Part shown: piece by piece, positions 16,734 through 26,413 of the stretch
Numbering within the stretch: position 1 is the first letter of the stretch
Layout: each line of letters begins with the position of its first letter
Assembly (NCBI GenBank): GCA_024227155.1
Contig: JAAELB010000330.1
Span: 1 to 53,177, forward strand
Direction of reading: 5' to 3'
DNA length: 53,177 nucleotides
DNA from: Desulfobulbaceae bacterium
Lineage (GTDB): Bacteria; Desulfobacterota; Desulfobulbia; Desulfobulbales; Desulfocapsaceae
Position numbers and translations under genes: made by a program
Notes under the pieces: model-generated
What the model was told of the DNA's origin: nothing
Seen by the model: the letters and a program-made list of their open reading frames with translations, nothing else
Databases searched by the model: none

Positions 16734-17774
16734 TCAAGGGAAAAGAGGTGCGCTGGTAAGGCCACGGGTTTCATCAAAACCACACATAAGGTTCATGTTC
16801 TGAATCGCCTGTCCGGAGGCTCCTTTCATAACATTGTCAATTGTAGACATTACAATGACTCTATTGGTTTTGTGATCCACTTTTACCGAGATGTCACAAT
16901 GGTTCGAGCCACGTACATTTTGGGTAGCCGGGAAGACATCTTCAGGGAGAATACGTACAAATGTCTCTGGCCCATATTGCTCCTGGTATAAGGAGTAAAT
17001 CGCGCTTGTGTCAAATCCAGGGGATAAGGAGGCGTAGATGGTGCTTAAGATTCCCCTCGATATTGGTAAGAGATGTGGGGTAAAGGACACTGCTATTTCA
17101 TCGCCTGCGAGAAGAGACAGCTCTTGCTCAATCTCCGGAGTGTGTCGATGGGCACGGCCTACTTTGTAAGGCTTGAAACCGTCATGCACTTCACAAAACA
17201 GTGCTCCTGTCTGGGCAACACGGCCAGCACCGGAGGTTCCGGACTTACTGTCAGCTATAATAGTATCTGTGATCAGAGCTCCTGCTTTGAGCAGAGGAGC
17301 GAGGCCAAGGATAATTGATGTAGGGTAACAGCCAGGATTCGCCACAAGGCTGCAATTTTTAATCTGTTCCCGGTAGAGTTCAGGCAGCCCGTACACGGCA
17401 TCGGAGAGGAGTTTCGCTGATGAATGGGGCTGGTACCACTGCTCATAAACAGCAACATCTCTGATTCTAAAATCAGCGGAAAGGTCGACAACTTTTTTAC
17501 CTTTATTAAGAAGGTGAGGAACAAGATCCATTGCAGTTTTATGGGGGACAGCTGCAAAGAAGAAATCCGCCTTGTCTGCGAGTTTCTCCGGAGAAATATT
17601 TTCACAAACGATGTCTATTTTATCCCTGAGGCTAGGGAAAATTTCTGACAGCTGTTTTCCTGCATATTGGCGTGATGTCGCAACAGAAATATTCACTTCA
17701 GGATGATTACACAGTAATCTTGCCAGTTCAGCACCGGTGTAGCCTGATGCTCCAATTATACCTACATTAAGCAT
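16734..17774 (-). CDS. argC: N-acetyl-gamma-glutamyl-phosphate reductase
   Basis: ArgC makes N-acetylglutamate semialdehyde, the third step of arginine synthesis, using NADPH. It has 346 residues. The N-terminal nucleotide motif is [17 protein letters not shown]. The catalytic Cys149 sits in [24 protein letters not shown] contributes the active-site His. The gene lies between the rpsI terminator and truA, so it needs its own promoter in 17775-17850. The presence of arginine synthesis fits the arginine-kinase-like gene elsewhere in the window, but no direct link is shown. Confidence 0.96.
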   Translation of the reverse strand: MLNVGIIGASGYTGAELARLLCNHPEVNISVATSRQYAGKQLSEIFPSLRDKIDIVCENISPEKLADKADFFFAAVPHKTAMDLVPHLLNKGKKVVDLSADFRIRDVAVYEQWYQPHSSAKLLSDAVYGLPELYREQIKNCSLVANPGCYPTSIILGLAPLLKAGALITDTIIADSKSGTSGAGRVAQTGALFCEVHDGFKPYKVGRAHRHTPEIEQELSLLAGDEIAVSFTPHLLPISRGILSTIYASLSPGFDTSAIYSLYQEQYGPETFVRILPEDVFPATQNVRGSNHCDISVKVDHKTNRVIVMSTIDNVMKGASGQAIQNMNLMCGFDETRGLTSAPLFP

Positions 17775-17849
17775 GGTGTTTTATCTCCTGTGGGGAATTT
17801 ATAAAGCGTGTCACTTTTTTATTTTTTGTATATTGCTCCATAAGGATAA

Positions 17850-17885
17850 GAAAAAAGGGGAATGACAGTACCACTGTCATTCCCC
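17850..17885 (-). terminator. Rho-independent terminator after rpsI
   Basis: A perfect 13-bp stem, GGGGAATGACAGT (17857-17869) with ACTGTCATTCCCC (17873-17885), has a 3-nt loop. On the minus strand it is followed by TTTTTTCTT. It closes the tRNA-Gly-rplM-rpsI unit 71 nt beyond rpsI. Confidence 0.92.
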
Positions 17886-17956
17886 TTAAATTCAACAATA
17901 TTGGAACCGCAGCTGATCGCAGTTCTCTGGTGCTCCGCTGTAAAGCGCTTTTGATT

Positions 17957-18349
17957 CTAACGCTTGGAGAACTGGAACTTGGCGCGGGCGCCTTTTTGAC
18001 CGTATTTCTTTCTTTCCTTCATACGTGGATCACGGGTAAGAAGGCCGGATTGCTTAAGAGGCAGTCTGTTCTCTGGGTCTGTTTCTAGTAATGCTCTGGA
18101 GATACCATGGGACAGTGCGTCTACCTGAGCAGATTTTCCTCCACCTTTGAGGGTGGCCATAACGTCATATTGCTCTAAGGTTTCAGTAACTTTAAATGGT
18201 TTGACTATCTTCTGGCTCTTGAAAATCTGGCCAAAATAAGCATCAGCTTCCATTTTGTTGACGATTACCTTACCGGTTCCAGGAGTAAGCCAAACCCGGG
18301 CGATAGCATTCTTTCTTTTTCCAGTGGCGTAAAAGCGATCTTGAGCCAT
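17957..18349 (-). CDS. rpsI: 30S ribosomal protein S9
   Basis: 130 residues, the usual length. The family signature GGGKSAQVDALSHGISRALL and the basic C-terminal tail ending KFQFSKR, which reaches the decoding site in ribosome structures, are present. It follows rplM by 17 nt with a GGAG ribosome binding site, the conserved L13-S9 pair, and is followed by a strong terminator. Confidence 0.98.
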   Translation of the reverse strand: MAQDRFYATGKRKNAIARVWLTPGTGKVIVNKMEADAYFGQIFKSQKIVKPFKVTETLEQYDVMATLKGGGKSAQVDALSHGISRALLETDPENRLPLKQSGLLTRDPRMKERKKYGQKGARAKFQFSKR

Positions 18350-18366
18350 TTTTGTATTCTCCAGGA

Positions 18367-18795
18367 TTAAATATCTAGTTGAGCTGGCTGTTGTGCCGCA
18401 TGAGGATGATCTGTACCGGCGTACACTTTCAACTTCTTAAGCTGGGCGCGGCCAAGCTTATTCTTCGGCAACATACCTTTTACCGCTTTTACAATTAAAT
18501 CGGTTGGATGCTTTTCTAGAAGTTCTTTAGCAGATGCCTCTTTAATTCCACCGATGTAACCGGTGTGCCGGTAGTACTTTTTATCGTTCAGTTTATTACC
18601 GGTCAATGCAATTTTCTCTGCATTGGTAACAACTATGAAATCACCGTTATCAATAAATGTGGAAAAAGTAGGCTTGTGTTTGCCGCGCAGTCTACTCGCG
18701 ATTTCTGAAGCCAGGCGCCCCAGAATCTTATTTTCTGCGTCAACAACATACCAATTCTTCTCAATCTCGTTGACTGGGGTAAGATAGGTTTTCAT
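18367..18795 (-). CDS. rplM: 50S ribosomal protein L13
   Basis: About 142 residues. I chose the ATG at 18795 ([20 protein letters not shown]) rather than 18819, because a GAGGG sequence precedes it and L13 proteins normally begin MKTY. Motifs include [18 protein letters not shown] and a C-terminal [15 protein letters not shown]13 is an early-assembly large-subunit protein. It lies downstream of tRNA-Gly and is probably transcribed from the tRNA promoter. Confidence 0.97.
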   Translation of the reverse strand: MKTYLTPVNEIEKNWYVVDAENKILGRLASEIASRLRGKHKPTFSTFIDNGDFIVVTNAEKIALTGNKLNDKKYYRHTGYIGGIKEASAKELLEKHPTDLIVKAVKGMLPKNKLGRAQLKKLKVYAGTDHPHAAQQPAQLDI

Positions 18796-18865
18796 TATAT
18801 CCCTCAACTGGTCAAACAATTAATAAAAAAAGGTCCGAACAGTGTCGAACCTTTTAAATGTATAG

Positions 18866-18940
18866 TGGAGCGGGAAACGAGATTCGAACTCGCGACTTCA
18901 ACCTTGGCAAGGTTACACTCTACCACTGAGTTATTCCCGC
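18866..18940 (-). tRNA. tRNA-Gly (GCC)
   Basis: On the minus strand the sequence starts GCGGGAATAACTCAG and ends TTCCCGCTCCA, with the 3' CCA encoded. The seven-base acceptor stem GCGGGAA/TTCCCGC is perfect. The anticodon loop TTGCCAA carries GCC (18906-18908). The T-loop is GTTCGAATC. It is 75 nt including CCA. It lies 70 nt upstream of rplM and downstream of a consensus promoter. Confidence 0.98.
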
Positions 18941-18972
18941 TCATCTTGTTTTTTTGTGTCAAAACTGCGCTG

Positions 18973-19001
18973 TATATACAAAGTCTGCTGCTGGGTGTCA
19001 A
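18973..19001 (-). promoter_or_regulatory. Promoter of tRNA-Gly / rplM / rpsI
   Basis: On the minus strand, TTGACA (19001-18996) and TATATA (18978-18973) are 17 nt apart, about 33 nt ahead of the tRNA 5' end. This is a near-consensus sigma-70 promoter suited to stable RNA and ribosomal protein genes. Confidence 0.75.
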
Positions 19002-19186
19002 TTAAAAAATCAATTGAGATAAGATTTCTAATATAATTTTTTTTTCTTAAACTGTCACGAAAATTACAGGAATGTATATGGCGGTAAAGTATAATATTGT
19101 GCAATAGAGGAATTAATGGTATGGATTTTCTACTATTATTACTTCTATTATATACTGAAAAAATACAAGACCATTTAACAGATACT

Positions 19187-19786
19187 ATGAATCAAGAACA
19201 AAAAGAGAGAAGAACCACTATAGTCCGAAAAACCGCTGAAACTGATATCAAGCTGACTTATAATGTAGATGGCAGTGGACAGCATGATCTGAAAACCGGG
19301 GTGCCCTTTCTTGATCATATGCTGACCCTTTTTGCAGTACATGGTTTTTTTGATCTGACAATCGACGCACAAGGTGATATTGAAATTGATGATCATCATA
19401 CAGTCGAAGACATAGGAATTTGTATGGGGCAGGCAATTGCTGATGCGCTTGGTGATAAAGGTGGAATTGCCAGGTACGGAAGCTGTTATCTACCTATGGA
19501 TGAGACACTCGTAAGGGTCGTGGTAGATATTTCGAATCGGCCCTTTTTGTATTATGATGCGCCAGTGGTTGAACAGAAATTGGGGACCTTTGATACAATG
19601 CTGTCTAAAGAGTTTTTCCGAGCTCTCTGTCAACATGCTGGGCTTACTCTGCATATTGACCTCTTGCACGGTGAGAATGGACATCATATAATAGAGGCAG
19701 TCTTTAAAGGATTTGGGCGGGCAATGAATAGTGCTACATCACAACTTGCCATACAGGGTACTTTGTCTTCAAAAGGGTGTCTGTAG
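19187..19786 (+). CDS. hisB: Imidazoleglycerol-phosphate dehydratase
   Basis: HisB dehydrates imidazole glycerol phosphate to imidazole acetol phosphate in histidine synthesis. About 199 residues, a monofunctional enzyme with no phosphatase domain. Metal-binding motifs are FLDHMLTLFAVHG, DDHHTVEDIG and the second repeat GHHIIEAVFKGFGRA. The ATG at 19187 (MNQEQ) gives the normal family length but lacks a visible ribosome binding site. An in-frame ATG at 19121 does have GAGG upstream and would add MDFLLLLLLLYTEKIQ and six more residues. The gene stands apart from other his genes. Confidence 0.93.
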   Translation: MNQEQKERRTTIVRKTAETDIKLTYNVDGSGQHDLKTGVPFLDHMLTLFAVHGFFDLTIDAQGDIEIDDHHTVEDIGICMGQAIADALGDKGGIARYGSCYLPMDETLVRVVVDISNRPFLYYDAPVVEQKLGTFDTMLSKEFFRALCQHAGLTLHIDLLHGENGHHIIEAVFKGFGRAMNSATSQLAIQGTLSSKGCL

Positions 19787-19859
19787 GTGGATTGAAATTC
19801 ATATGTGTCCATAGTAAGGTTGTATTAACTCTTCGTCAGCTTACCACAAAGGTGAATTT

Positions 19860-20495
19860 GTGAAAAAATTATTGCAGAAAACGTTTGTTCCTCTATGTGT
19901 TGTTTTCATACTTTGCTCATGCTCTTCTATGCCAGGAGGGGGCGGTAAACAGGTACATGGGCCTTTGCAGCCACTTTCCTGTATAGCTGTTTTGCCTGCA
20001 ACAACCTCGGTTGATAAAGATGAAACGATTGTTTATCAGGAGGCAAGAGCTCTTGAAAAGGGTGCTGCTTATGCAACCAGTGTAATGGCAGTAGAACTCG
20101 CTGGTAATCCGAAGGTTCGTGTTCTGAACTCCGCACAGGTTTCAACCATTATTCCTGAGGTCTCCGGTGGGATTTCCGGTACTATCGCTGTACTGGGTGA
20201 GAAGGTAAACTGCGATGGAGTACTACTCACAACAGTACGTAGATTCAAACAACGCGAAGGAACTGAACTAGCCGTTGACTCGCCAGCTTCAGTTAATTTT
20301 AGAATGTCACTCAGGCTGGCTTCATCGGGCACTGTACTCTGGTCTGCAGATTTTAGAGAAACCCAGGAGTCCTTTTTGGCTAATATATTTTCCTACGATA
20401 AGGCGCAGAAAAGAGGCTTTAAATGGATTAGCGTTGAACAGCTCATGGAGCAGGGAATTAAGGAACGGCTTGCTGAGTGTCCGTATTTGAAATAA
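19860..20495 (+). CDS. Putative lipoprotein
   Basis: A 211-residue protein with an N-terminal hydrophobic segment and lipobox-like LCSC (Cys21), so it is probably a lipid-anchored envelope protein. The start is GTG at 19860, after AAAGGTG. The body is a mixed alpha/beta sequence with conserved-looking blocks SCIAVLPATTS and LRLASSGTVLWSADFRET. These resemble the GNA1162/CsgG-like lipoproteins that assemble in the periplasm. I cannot name the family with certainty. It ends in front of a terminator. Confidence 0.75.
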   Translation: MKKLLQKTFVPLCVVFILCSCSSMPGGGGKQVHGPLQPLSCIAVLPATTSVDKDETIVYQEARALEKGAAYATSVMAVELAGNPKVRVLNSAQVSTIIPEVSGGISGTIAVLGEKVNCDGVLLTTVRRFKQREGTELAVDSPASVNFRMSLRLASSGTVLWSADFRETQESFLANIFSYDKAQKRGFKWISVEQLMEQGIKERLAECPYLK

Positions 20496-20527
20496 AAGAT
20501 AATTGTTTTACTGTTTTGTAAAAATTG

Positions 20528-20565
20528 AACCCGCGGATCTGTCTATTCAGGTTTGCGGGTTTTTT
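20528..20565 (+). terminator. Rho-independent terminator after lipoprotein gene
   Basis: AACCCGC (20528-20534) pairs with GCGGGTT (20555-20561), followed by TTTTTC. The 20-nt loop is long, so this is moderately strong. It lies 33 nt after the lipoprotein stop. Confidence 0.65.
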
Positions 20566-20602
20566 CTGTAATGCTTATGATAGCTTAATCTCTGTTGTGT
20601 TG

Positions 20603-21331
20603 ATGAAAGAAAAATATACACTGCCAGCGAAGCTTAGACGTAAAATCGGCAAAGCGATGCACGATTATGCCATGTTCGCGACCGGGGATCGTGTACTTGT
20701 TGCGATTTCTGGTGGGGTCGATAGTTTAGTCCTTGCCTGTATTTTATATCTTTGGCAAAAAAAAGCGCCGGTGCAATTTGACTTACAACCTGTACATATC
20801 GATCATGGGTTTTGGAGAGAAAAAGCTGGGTTGAGTGGTCCTGAGGTTACCATTGGTGAGCAATTGAGCCATTTCTCCATTGAGCTTCGGGTCGAACAGG
20901 AATGGAAAATTGAGAAAGAGCAGCGAACTTGCTATCTCTGTGCCAGAAACAGACGAAGTCAGCTCTTTGATTACGCACGGGAACACGGATTTAATAAGAT
21001 AGCGCTTGGGCACCATAAAGATGACCTTGTTGAGACTTTCATGCTCAACGCAATGTACAGTGGCAATATTTCCACCATGGTGCCCAAACAACAATTATTT
21101 GCTGGCACCCTTTCAATTGTACGACCCATGGCATATGTTGATAAGAAGGATATAGTGGATTTAGCTGCCCGGTTTGGCCTTAGCCCCGGGGAAAATCTTT
21201 GCCCTCTCTCAGTTGACACCAGAAGAGAAAAAGTTCGATCTTTTTTGCAGAGAGTCTACAAAGAAGAACCGAACGTAAAGAACTCACTCTTTGCAGCACT
21301 CTCAAATGTAAGAAAAGATTATCTATTATGA
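20603..21331 (+). CDS. TtcA-like tRNA 2-thiocytidine synthetase / PP-loop ATPase
   Basis: About 242 residues from the ATG at 20603 (MKEKY). The upstream part of the open frame runs through the terminator, so it is excluded. The PP-loop SGGVDS (36-41) binds ATP. Cys110 and Cys113 (TCYLCARN) and a later Cys (ENLCPLSVDTRR) match the three cysteines that hold the [4Fe-4S] cluster in TtcA. ALGHHKDDLVETFMLN is also typical. It probably thiolates cytidine 32 of tRNAs. It overlaps the DUF89 gene by 4 nt (ATGA). Confidence 0.85.
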   Translation: MKEKYTLPAKLRRKIGKAMHDYAMFATGDRVLVAISGGVDSLVLACILYLWQKKAPVQFDLQPVHIDHGFWREKAGLSGPEVTIGEQLSHFSIELRVEQEWKIEKEQRTCYLCARNRRSQLFDYAREHGFNKIALGHHKDDLVETFMLNAMYSGNISTMVPKQQLFAGTLSIVRPMAYVDKKDIVDLAARFGLSPGENLCPLSVDTRREKVRSFLQRVYKEEPNVKNSLFAALSNVRKDYLL

Positions 21332-22227
21332 AAACAAACGTTGATTGTCTGCCATGTTTTCTGCGGCAGTCCCTCCAGGTTGCAAGGCTTTGTGGTTGTT
21401 CAGCAGAAAAGCAGCTGCAAATAGTAAAGGAAATTGCGGGGATGCTGCCGGGCATTGATAATGACAATGATCCTCCTGCAAATGTTGATGCAATTTATCG
21501 TAAAATTGCCGAACTTACCGGAGTCGATGATCCCTATAATGCCAAGAAGAAAGAAAGCAACGAACAGGCAAAAGCTCTTTTGCCCGAGCTGCAGAACGAG
21601 CTCAAAGGGGTTGATGATGAGTTAAGTGCTGTTATTCGTTTTGTCATTGCCGGTAACATTATTGATTACGGCGCATTTGAAACTTTTGATATACATAGAT
21701 CTCTAGAAAAAAGCCGTGAGGCGCCTCTTGCAGTTGATCACTGCTCCTCTCTGATAAAAGCTATTTCAGAGCTTAAACCTAAGTCGACGATTCTCTATCT
21801 CACCGATAATAGTGGAGAAATAGTGTATGACTCGTTGTTGCTCAGTTACCTGCACAGACATGGCTGTACCATCACCATTGCAGTTAAAGATGGTCCTATT
21901 ATTAATGATGCCCTTGTCGAAGATGCACTTTTTGCTGGGTTGGATCGATTTGGCACGATAATCACCAATGGTACCAGATGTCCCGGAACAGTAATTGATA
22001 GATGTTCCGATGAATTTCTCCATGAATTTAAAACGGCTGATCTTATAATTTCAAAAGGGCAGGGCAATTTTGAGAGTCTCTCAGAGGTGGATCGTGAGAT
22101 TTATTTCTTGTTGACGATCAAGTGTCAGGTTGCGGCTCGCCATATGGAAGAGCTGGTCGGGTTAGAGGAGCATTCGTTACCGGGCACAGGGGAAATGGCC
22201 GTATATTTTTCGGGAAAAAATAAATAA
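21328..22227 (+). CDS. DUF89 / ARMT1-like phosphatase family protein
   Basis: A 299-residue protein starting with the family motif DCLPCFLRQ, then [17 protein letters not shown], the Asp/Asn-rich metal site, and [11 protein letters not shown]. Characterised relatives are metal-dependent phosphatases acting on damaged or phosphorylated metabolites. The substrate here is unknown. It is coupled to the upstream TtcA-like gene by an ATGA overlap and followed 13 nt later by asnS. Confidence 0.9.
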   Translation: MKTNVDCLPCFLRQSLQVARLCGCSAEKQLQIVKEIAGMLPGIDNDNDPPANVDAIYRKIAELTGVDDPYNAKKKESNEQAKALLPELQNELKGVDDELSAVIRFVIAGNIIDYGAFETFDIHRSLEKSREAPLAVDHCSSLIKAISELKPKSTILYLTDNSGEIVYDSLLLSYLHRHGCTITIAVKDGPIINDALVEDALFAGLDRFGTIITNGTRCPGTVIDRCSDEFLHEFKTADLIISKGQGNFESLSEVDREIYFLLTIKCQVAARHMEELVGLEEHSLPGTGEMAVYFSGKNK

Positions 22228-22240
22228 ACAGGATGTACAT

Positions 22241-23599
22241 ATGAAAACGAGGATAAAGAATATTCTGCGGCTGCAACCCGTTGGAGAAACTATAACCGTC
22301 ACTGGTTGGGTTCGTACCAAAAGAGACACCGGCAGCTTTTCCTTTGTCGAAATAAGTGATGGCTCTTCTCTTGCGAATTTGCAGGTTATTGCCGGTGAGT
22401 CGTTAGCGAATTATCACTCTGCTATTACCTCTCTTGGTACAGGATCGAGTGTGGTGGTTAGCGGCGAATTAAAGGAATCTCCGGCCAAGGGGCAGGCGGT
22501 GGAGCTGCATGCAGATGATATCGAGGTTGTTGGCACAGCTGACGCAGAAACTTATCCGTTGCAGAAGAAGCGACATTCTTTTGAATTTTTACGGGAAATG
22601 AGTCATCTTAGACCTAGAACCAATGCTCTTGGGGCAGTGGGGAGGGTCCGTTCACGACTTTCTTATGCGGTTCATCAATTTTTCCAAATTCGTGACTTTG
22701 TGCAGGTTCACACCCCGATTATCACCACCTCAGACTGTGAAGGCGCGGGTGAGATGTTCCAGGTGAGCACCGGACAGGAAAAAGGTAGTGATGACCACTT
22801 TTTTGGTCATTCTGCAGGGCTCACTGTAAGTGGCCAACTCCAGGCGGAGGTGTACGCCTTAGCCCTTGGGGATGTGTACACCTTTGGCCCAACCTTTCGT
22901 GCCGAAAACTCTCACACCTCCAGACATCTGGCGGAATTCTGGATGATTGAACCGGAAATGGCATTTTGTGATCTGCAGTCAAATATGCAGCTTGCCGAAC
23001 AGATGTTGAAATATCTTCTCGAAGATGCCATGGAACATTGCCAGGAAGATATGCAGCTTTTTGATAAATTTATTGAAAAAGGATTGCTGAAGAAACTGCG
23101 GGCTGTGGTTGACAAGGATTTCGCTCATATTACCTATAGTGAGGCGATAGAAAGACTCAGTAAGTCGAAGAAAAAATTTGAGTATCCGGTGGAGTGGGGC
23201 GTTGATATGCAGTCTGAACATGAACGTTATCTTACGGAAGAGGTGTTTAAATGCCCCCTCGCTGTAACCGATTATCCGGCATCAATTAAGCCATTTTATA
23301 TGCGTGTAAATGATGATAAGAAGACGGTCGCTGCCATGGATATACTGGTTCCTGGAATTGGGGAAATAATCGGCGGAAGCCAGCGTGAGGAACGGTTAGA
23401 GGTACTTGAGGGGCGTATGGTTGAAGCGGGAATTGATCTGAAAGAGTACAACTGGTATCTAGATCTTCGCAGGTATGGGACTGTGCCTCATTCAGGGTTT
23501 GGCCTCGGTTTTGAGCGTCTTGTCCAATTTGTTACCGGAATGGCTAATATCCGTGAAGTTATTCCATTCCCGAGAACTCCGGGGTCTGCACCCTGTTAA
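22241..23599 (+). CDS. asnS: Asparaginyl-tRNA synthetase
   Basis: A 452-residue class IIb synthetase that charges tRNA-Asn. The N-terminal OB fold (about 1-110) includes [20 protein letters not shown]. Motif 2 is [20 protein letters not shown] and motif 3 is [12 protein letters not shown]. The C-terminus [16 protein letters not shown] is diagnostic for AsnRS over AspRS. Length is normal. A repeat unit follows the stop. Confidence 0.96.
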   Translation: MKTRIKNILRLQPVGETITVTGWVRTKRDTGSFSFVEISDGSSLANLQVIAGESLANYHSAITSLGTGSSVVVSGELKESPAKGQAVELHADDIEVVGTADAETYPLQKKRHSFEFLREMSHLRPRTNALGAVGRVRSRLSYAVHQFFQIRDFVQVHTPIITTSDCEGAGEMFQVSTGQEKGSDDHFFGHSAGLTVSGQLQAEVYALALGDVYTFGPTFRAENSHTSRHLAEFWMIEPEMAFCDLQSNMQLAEQMLKYLLEDAMEHCQEDMQLFDKFIEKGLLKKLRAVVDKDFAHITYSEAIERLSKSKKKFEYPVEWGVDMQSEHERYLTEEVFKCPLAVTDYPASIKPFYMRVNDDKKTVAAMDILVPGIGEIIGGSQREERLEVLEGRMVEAGIDLKEYNWYLDLRRYGTVPHSGFGLGFERLVQFVTGMANIREVIPFPRTPGSAPC

Positions 23600-23619
23600 G
23601 ATTATTATTGATGAACCGG

Positions 23620-23735
23620 CCCCTTGTGGGGTGTTAGTACCTTAGAAATTATTTTCTGCGTTTTTGTGGCAGAAAATAATTTCGTGAAGGTACTTATCCA
23701 AGCATTTTAGAAAGTTCCGATCTATTCGGGTTAGG
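23620..23735 (+). repeat. Dispersed modular hairpin repeat, copy D
   Basis: A CCCCTTGTGGGG linker hairpin (23620-23631) is followed by TTAGTACCTTA. Then come perfect 15-bp arms GAAATTATTTTCTGC (23645-23659) and GCAGAAAATAATTTC (23669-23683), then AAGGTACTTATCC and the CCGATCTATTCGGGTTAGG tail. Compared with copy F, the outer GTGCC/GGCAC pair is GTACC/GGTAC here, so pairing is kept. Confidence 0.9.
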
Positions 23736-23781
23736 TTTAAATTGTTATATATGAAGTTTGTGAGTATTCGAGGGTGTACAT

Positions 23782-24468
23782 TTGAGTAAAGGACCGGGTG
23801 TTCAGAAGATGTTTGATGCCATAGCCGGTCGTTATGACCTGATGAATCGGGTTATGACACTGGGGCAGGACCAGAGGTGGCGAAAATTTGTTGTGCAGAA
23901 GGCCGGTGACCCGGGACGGGGAGCAACGCTTGATCTGGCAACAGGTACAGGAGATATTGCCGCGCTTATGTCCAGGACCTACCCATATGCTCGGGTGACC
24001 GGGGCCGATTTCTCGCTTAATATGTTAAAAGAAGCTGAAAAACGCTTTGCTTCATCAGGTATACACTGGCAGGCGTGTGATGCCAACAAACTACCCTTTG
24101 ATGACAACTGTTTTGACTCTGTTACCTTCGGTTATCTCTTAAGAAATGTCGATGATGCCGGTAAGGTATTGACAGAAGTTTGCCGTGTTCTGAGCCCTGG
24201 AGGAAGGGTTGTTTGTCTGGACACAACACCGCCAGCCAGGAATCTGCTCTATCCATTTGTCCTCTTGTATTTGAAGTATGGCATTCCCATTATGGGAAAG
24301 ATGATTGCAAATGACGAGGCCGCTTATTCCTATCTCACTGGATCGACCATGGATTTTTATTCAGCGGGGGAACTGGCTGAATTGTTTACTGCTGCCGGGT
24401 TTACAAAAGTTGGCTATAAAAAATTTATGTTTGGGACCATTGGAATTCATTGGGGAGAAAAACCATGA
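23782..24468 (+). CDS. ubiE: Demethylmenaquinone C-methyltransferase
   Basis: A 228-residue UbiE/MenG family enzyme that methylates demethylmenaquinone, the last step in making the menaquinone used by complex I and sulfate respiration. The SAM site is LDLATGTGDIAALM. The UbiE signatures FDAIAGRYDLMNRVMTLG and TFGYLLRNVDD are present. The start is TTG at 23782 with GAGGG upstream. It overlaps the acyl-CoA synthetase start by 4 nt. Confidence 0.93.
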   Translation: MSKGPGVQKMFDAIAGRYDLMNRVMTLGQDQRWRKFVVQKAGDPGRGATLDLATGTGDIAALMSRTYPYARVTGADFSLNMLKEAEKRFASSGIHWQACDANKLPFDDNCFDSVTFGYLLRNVDDAGKVLTEVCRVLSPGGRVVCLDTTPPARNLLYPFVLLYLKYGIPIMGKMIANDEAAYSYLTGSTMDFYSAGELAELFTAAGFTKVGYKKFMFGTIGIHWGEKP

Positions 24469-26399
24469 GTGATAACGTCACCTTTAATCCATCCAAATTG
24501 CCGGTCTATCCCTCCAGGGAAAACCTCTTCACTTTCCTTATGCACAGTGTCAGGGAGTATAGTGACAATGATGCCTATGTATACAATGTTGGTGATATCG
24601 AGCACCGGGTTACCTACTCCAAACTGTTTGAAGATATCCTGATTCTAGCGAAATCATTCAGGCGCCGGGGAGTGTGTCGCGGGGATAAGGTGATGGTGCT
24701 CTCTGATAATCGTTACGCCTGGATTGTTACGGATCTCGCATTAATGTCCTTTGGTGCAGTAAATGTCCCCAGAGGCTCTGACACCCCAACCCAGGAACTT
24801 GAGTTCATCGTTGAACATTCAGAGAGCAGTTACCTGGTAATTGAGACAGACAAATTGCTTGAACAGCACGCTGATTATATCAGGGGATGTAAGCAATTGA
24901 ATGCGGTTTTCGTCATGTCAGGTAGTCCTAAACATTCACTTTTCAGTAATGTCTATTCTTATAACGATATACTGGGAGAGCGAAAATACAGTAAGAAGGA
25001 CGTGGTAAAATTCCTTGAAGAAGGGGAGAAGATCACTCCTGATAATCTTCTAACAATTATTTACACCTCAGGAACAACAGGTTTGCCGAAAGGGGTGCAG
25101 CTCAGTCACGGCAATATAATGCACAACGTCAAAGTCGTTCCCGATATCATCCGGCTTTCTGAAAATGATAATTGGCTTTCCATTCTGCCAAGCTGGCATA
25201 TTTTCGAACGTACAGCTGAATATGTTGCTCTTGCGAGAGGGACGACCCTTGTCTATTCATCTGTAAAAACTTTTTCCCAGGATCTGGAGAAATATAAGCC
25301 AACCTTAGTTGCAACAGTGCCAAGGGTATGGGAATCGCTGTACAGCAGAGTTCAGGGCGCTGTTAAAAAGAAAGGTGTAGCTGCCAATAGAATTTTTAAT
25401 GTACTGGTGTGGATTTCTGCAGCGTATCGCCGCAATAAGCGAAAAGCGCTGGGGCGTATGCCGATTTTTGACAGGCAGAGAAGGTTAAGCTGTTCTCTAG
25501 ATAAGAGTATTGCTTACTTGAAAATGGCTCTGTTATACCCTTTGTATAAAATTGCCAATAAAAAACTGTCGATGGTTAGAGCGCGCTTTGGTGGCAGGTT
25601 GCGCCTTGCAATCAGTGGAGGTGGGACTCTAGCCTCATACCTTGAAGAGTGGATTGACGCGGTAGGTATTCGCATTGTTAACGCCTACGGGATGACAGAA
25701 TGCTCCCCTGCTATTGCAGGACGAGGTCTTGCGTGCAGGACCTATGGAACAGTAGGGCCTGCAGTTCCCTGGACGGATCTTCGTGTTGTGGGCAGGGAGG
25801 GAGGGGCGCTTCCAGCGGGAGAGGAGGGGGCCATTGAGGTTCGTGGTGCCCAGGTAACGGAAGGTTATTATAATGATGACGTGGAGAACGAAAAATCTTT
25901 TACCAGGGATGGTTTTTTCAAAACCGGTGATCTTGGTAAAATGACACTTAGCGGCGAATTAGTAATTACCGGCCGGGCAAAAGAGATCATCGTACTTTCA
26001 AGTGGTGAAAATATTGACCCGACCAAAATTGAAAACGCAATTTCCATGTTTCCTTTTATTCAAGATGCTGTTCTGGTTGGCCAGGACAAGAAGGGACTTG
26101 GTGCGTTGCTGGTACCCAATATTGAAGAGCTGAAGGAATATCTGGCAAGTAAAATGAGTGATTTTAAAAAAGAAAAGAATGAAATCCTCACAGATGTTAA
26201 AGTTTTGAATATAATAAAAAATGATTTGAATCGGATATTGAAACCTAAGCAGGGCTTTAAACCCCATGAAAAACTCCATGGCATCATGTTTCTAGATAAG
26301 GAGTTCAAGCTTGGGGAAGAACTAACAAACACGCTGAAGGTAAAAAGGCATGTCATTGAAAAAAAATATAAGAAGCTTATCAATGATTTACTCCACTAA
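24465..26399 (+). CDS. Long-chain acyl-CoA synthetase, AMP-forming
   Basis: A 644-residue ANL superfamily enzyme that activates a fatty acid with ATP and CoA. The P-loop is IIYTSGTTGLPKGVQLSHGN. The A5-like motif is NAYGMTECSP. The hinge region has FKTGDLG and TGRAKEIIVLSSGENI. I start it at 24465 (MSDNV), which overlaps the ubiE stop and has GGGGAG upstream, dropping five residues. It is of the FACL/LACS type with a long C-terminal region. The phosphagen kinase follows after 14 nt, so the three genes probably form an operon. Confidence 0.93.
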   Translation: MSDNVTFNPSKLPVYPSRENLFTFLMHSVREYSDNDAYVYNVGDIEHRVTYSKLFEDILILAKSFRRRGVCRGDKVMVLSDNRYAWIVTDLALMSFGAVNVPRGSDTPTQELEFIVEHSESSYLVIETDKLLEQHADYIRGCKQLNAVFVMSGSPKHSLFSNVYSYNDILGERKYSKKDVVKFLEEGEKITPDNLLTIIYTSGTTGLPKGVQLSHGNIMHNVKVVPDIIRLSENDNWLSILPSWHIFERTAEYVALARGTTLVYSSVKTFSQDLEKYKPTLVATVPRVWESLYSRVQGAVKKKGVAANRIFNVLVWISAAYRRNKRKALGRMPIFDRQRRLSCSLDKSIAYLKMALLYPLYKIANKKLSMVRARFGGRLRLAISGGGTLASYLEEWIDAVGIRIVNAYGMTECSPAIAGRGLACRTYGTVGPAVPWTDLRVVGREGGALPAGEEGAIEVRGAQVTEGYYNDDVENEKSFTRDGFFKTGDLGKMTLSGELVITGRAKEIIVLSSGENIDPTKIENAISMFPFIQDAVLVGQDKKGLGALLVPNIEELKEYLASKMSDFKKEKNEILTDVKVLNIIKNDLNRILKPKQGFKPHEKLHGIMFLDKEFKLGEELTNTLKVKRHVIEKKYKKLINDLLH

Positions 26400-26413
26400 T
26401 CCAGGCCTGGTGG

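Noticed and set aside
20525-20602. N-terminal extension of the TtcA-like protein
   Set aside because: The 26 extra codons run through a transcription terminator and the family starts near MKEKY at 20603.
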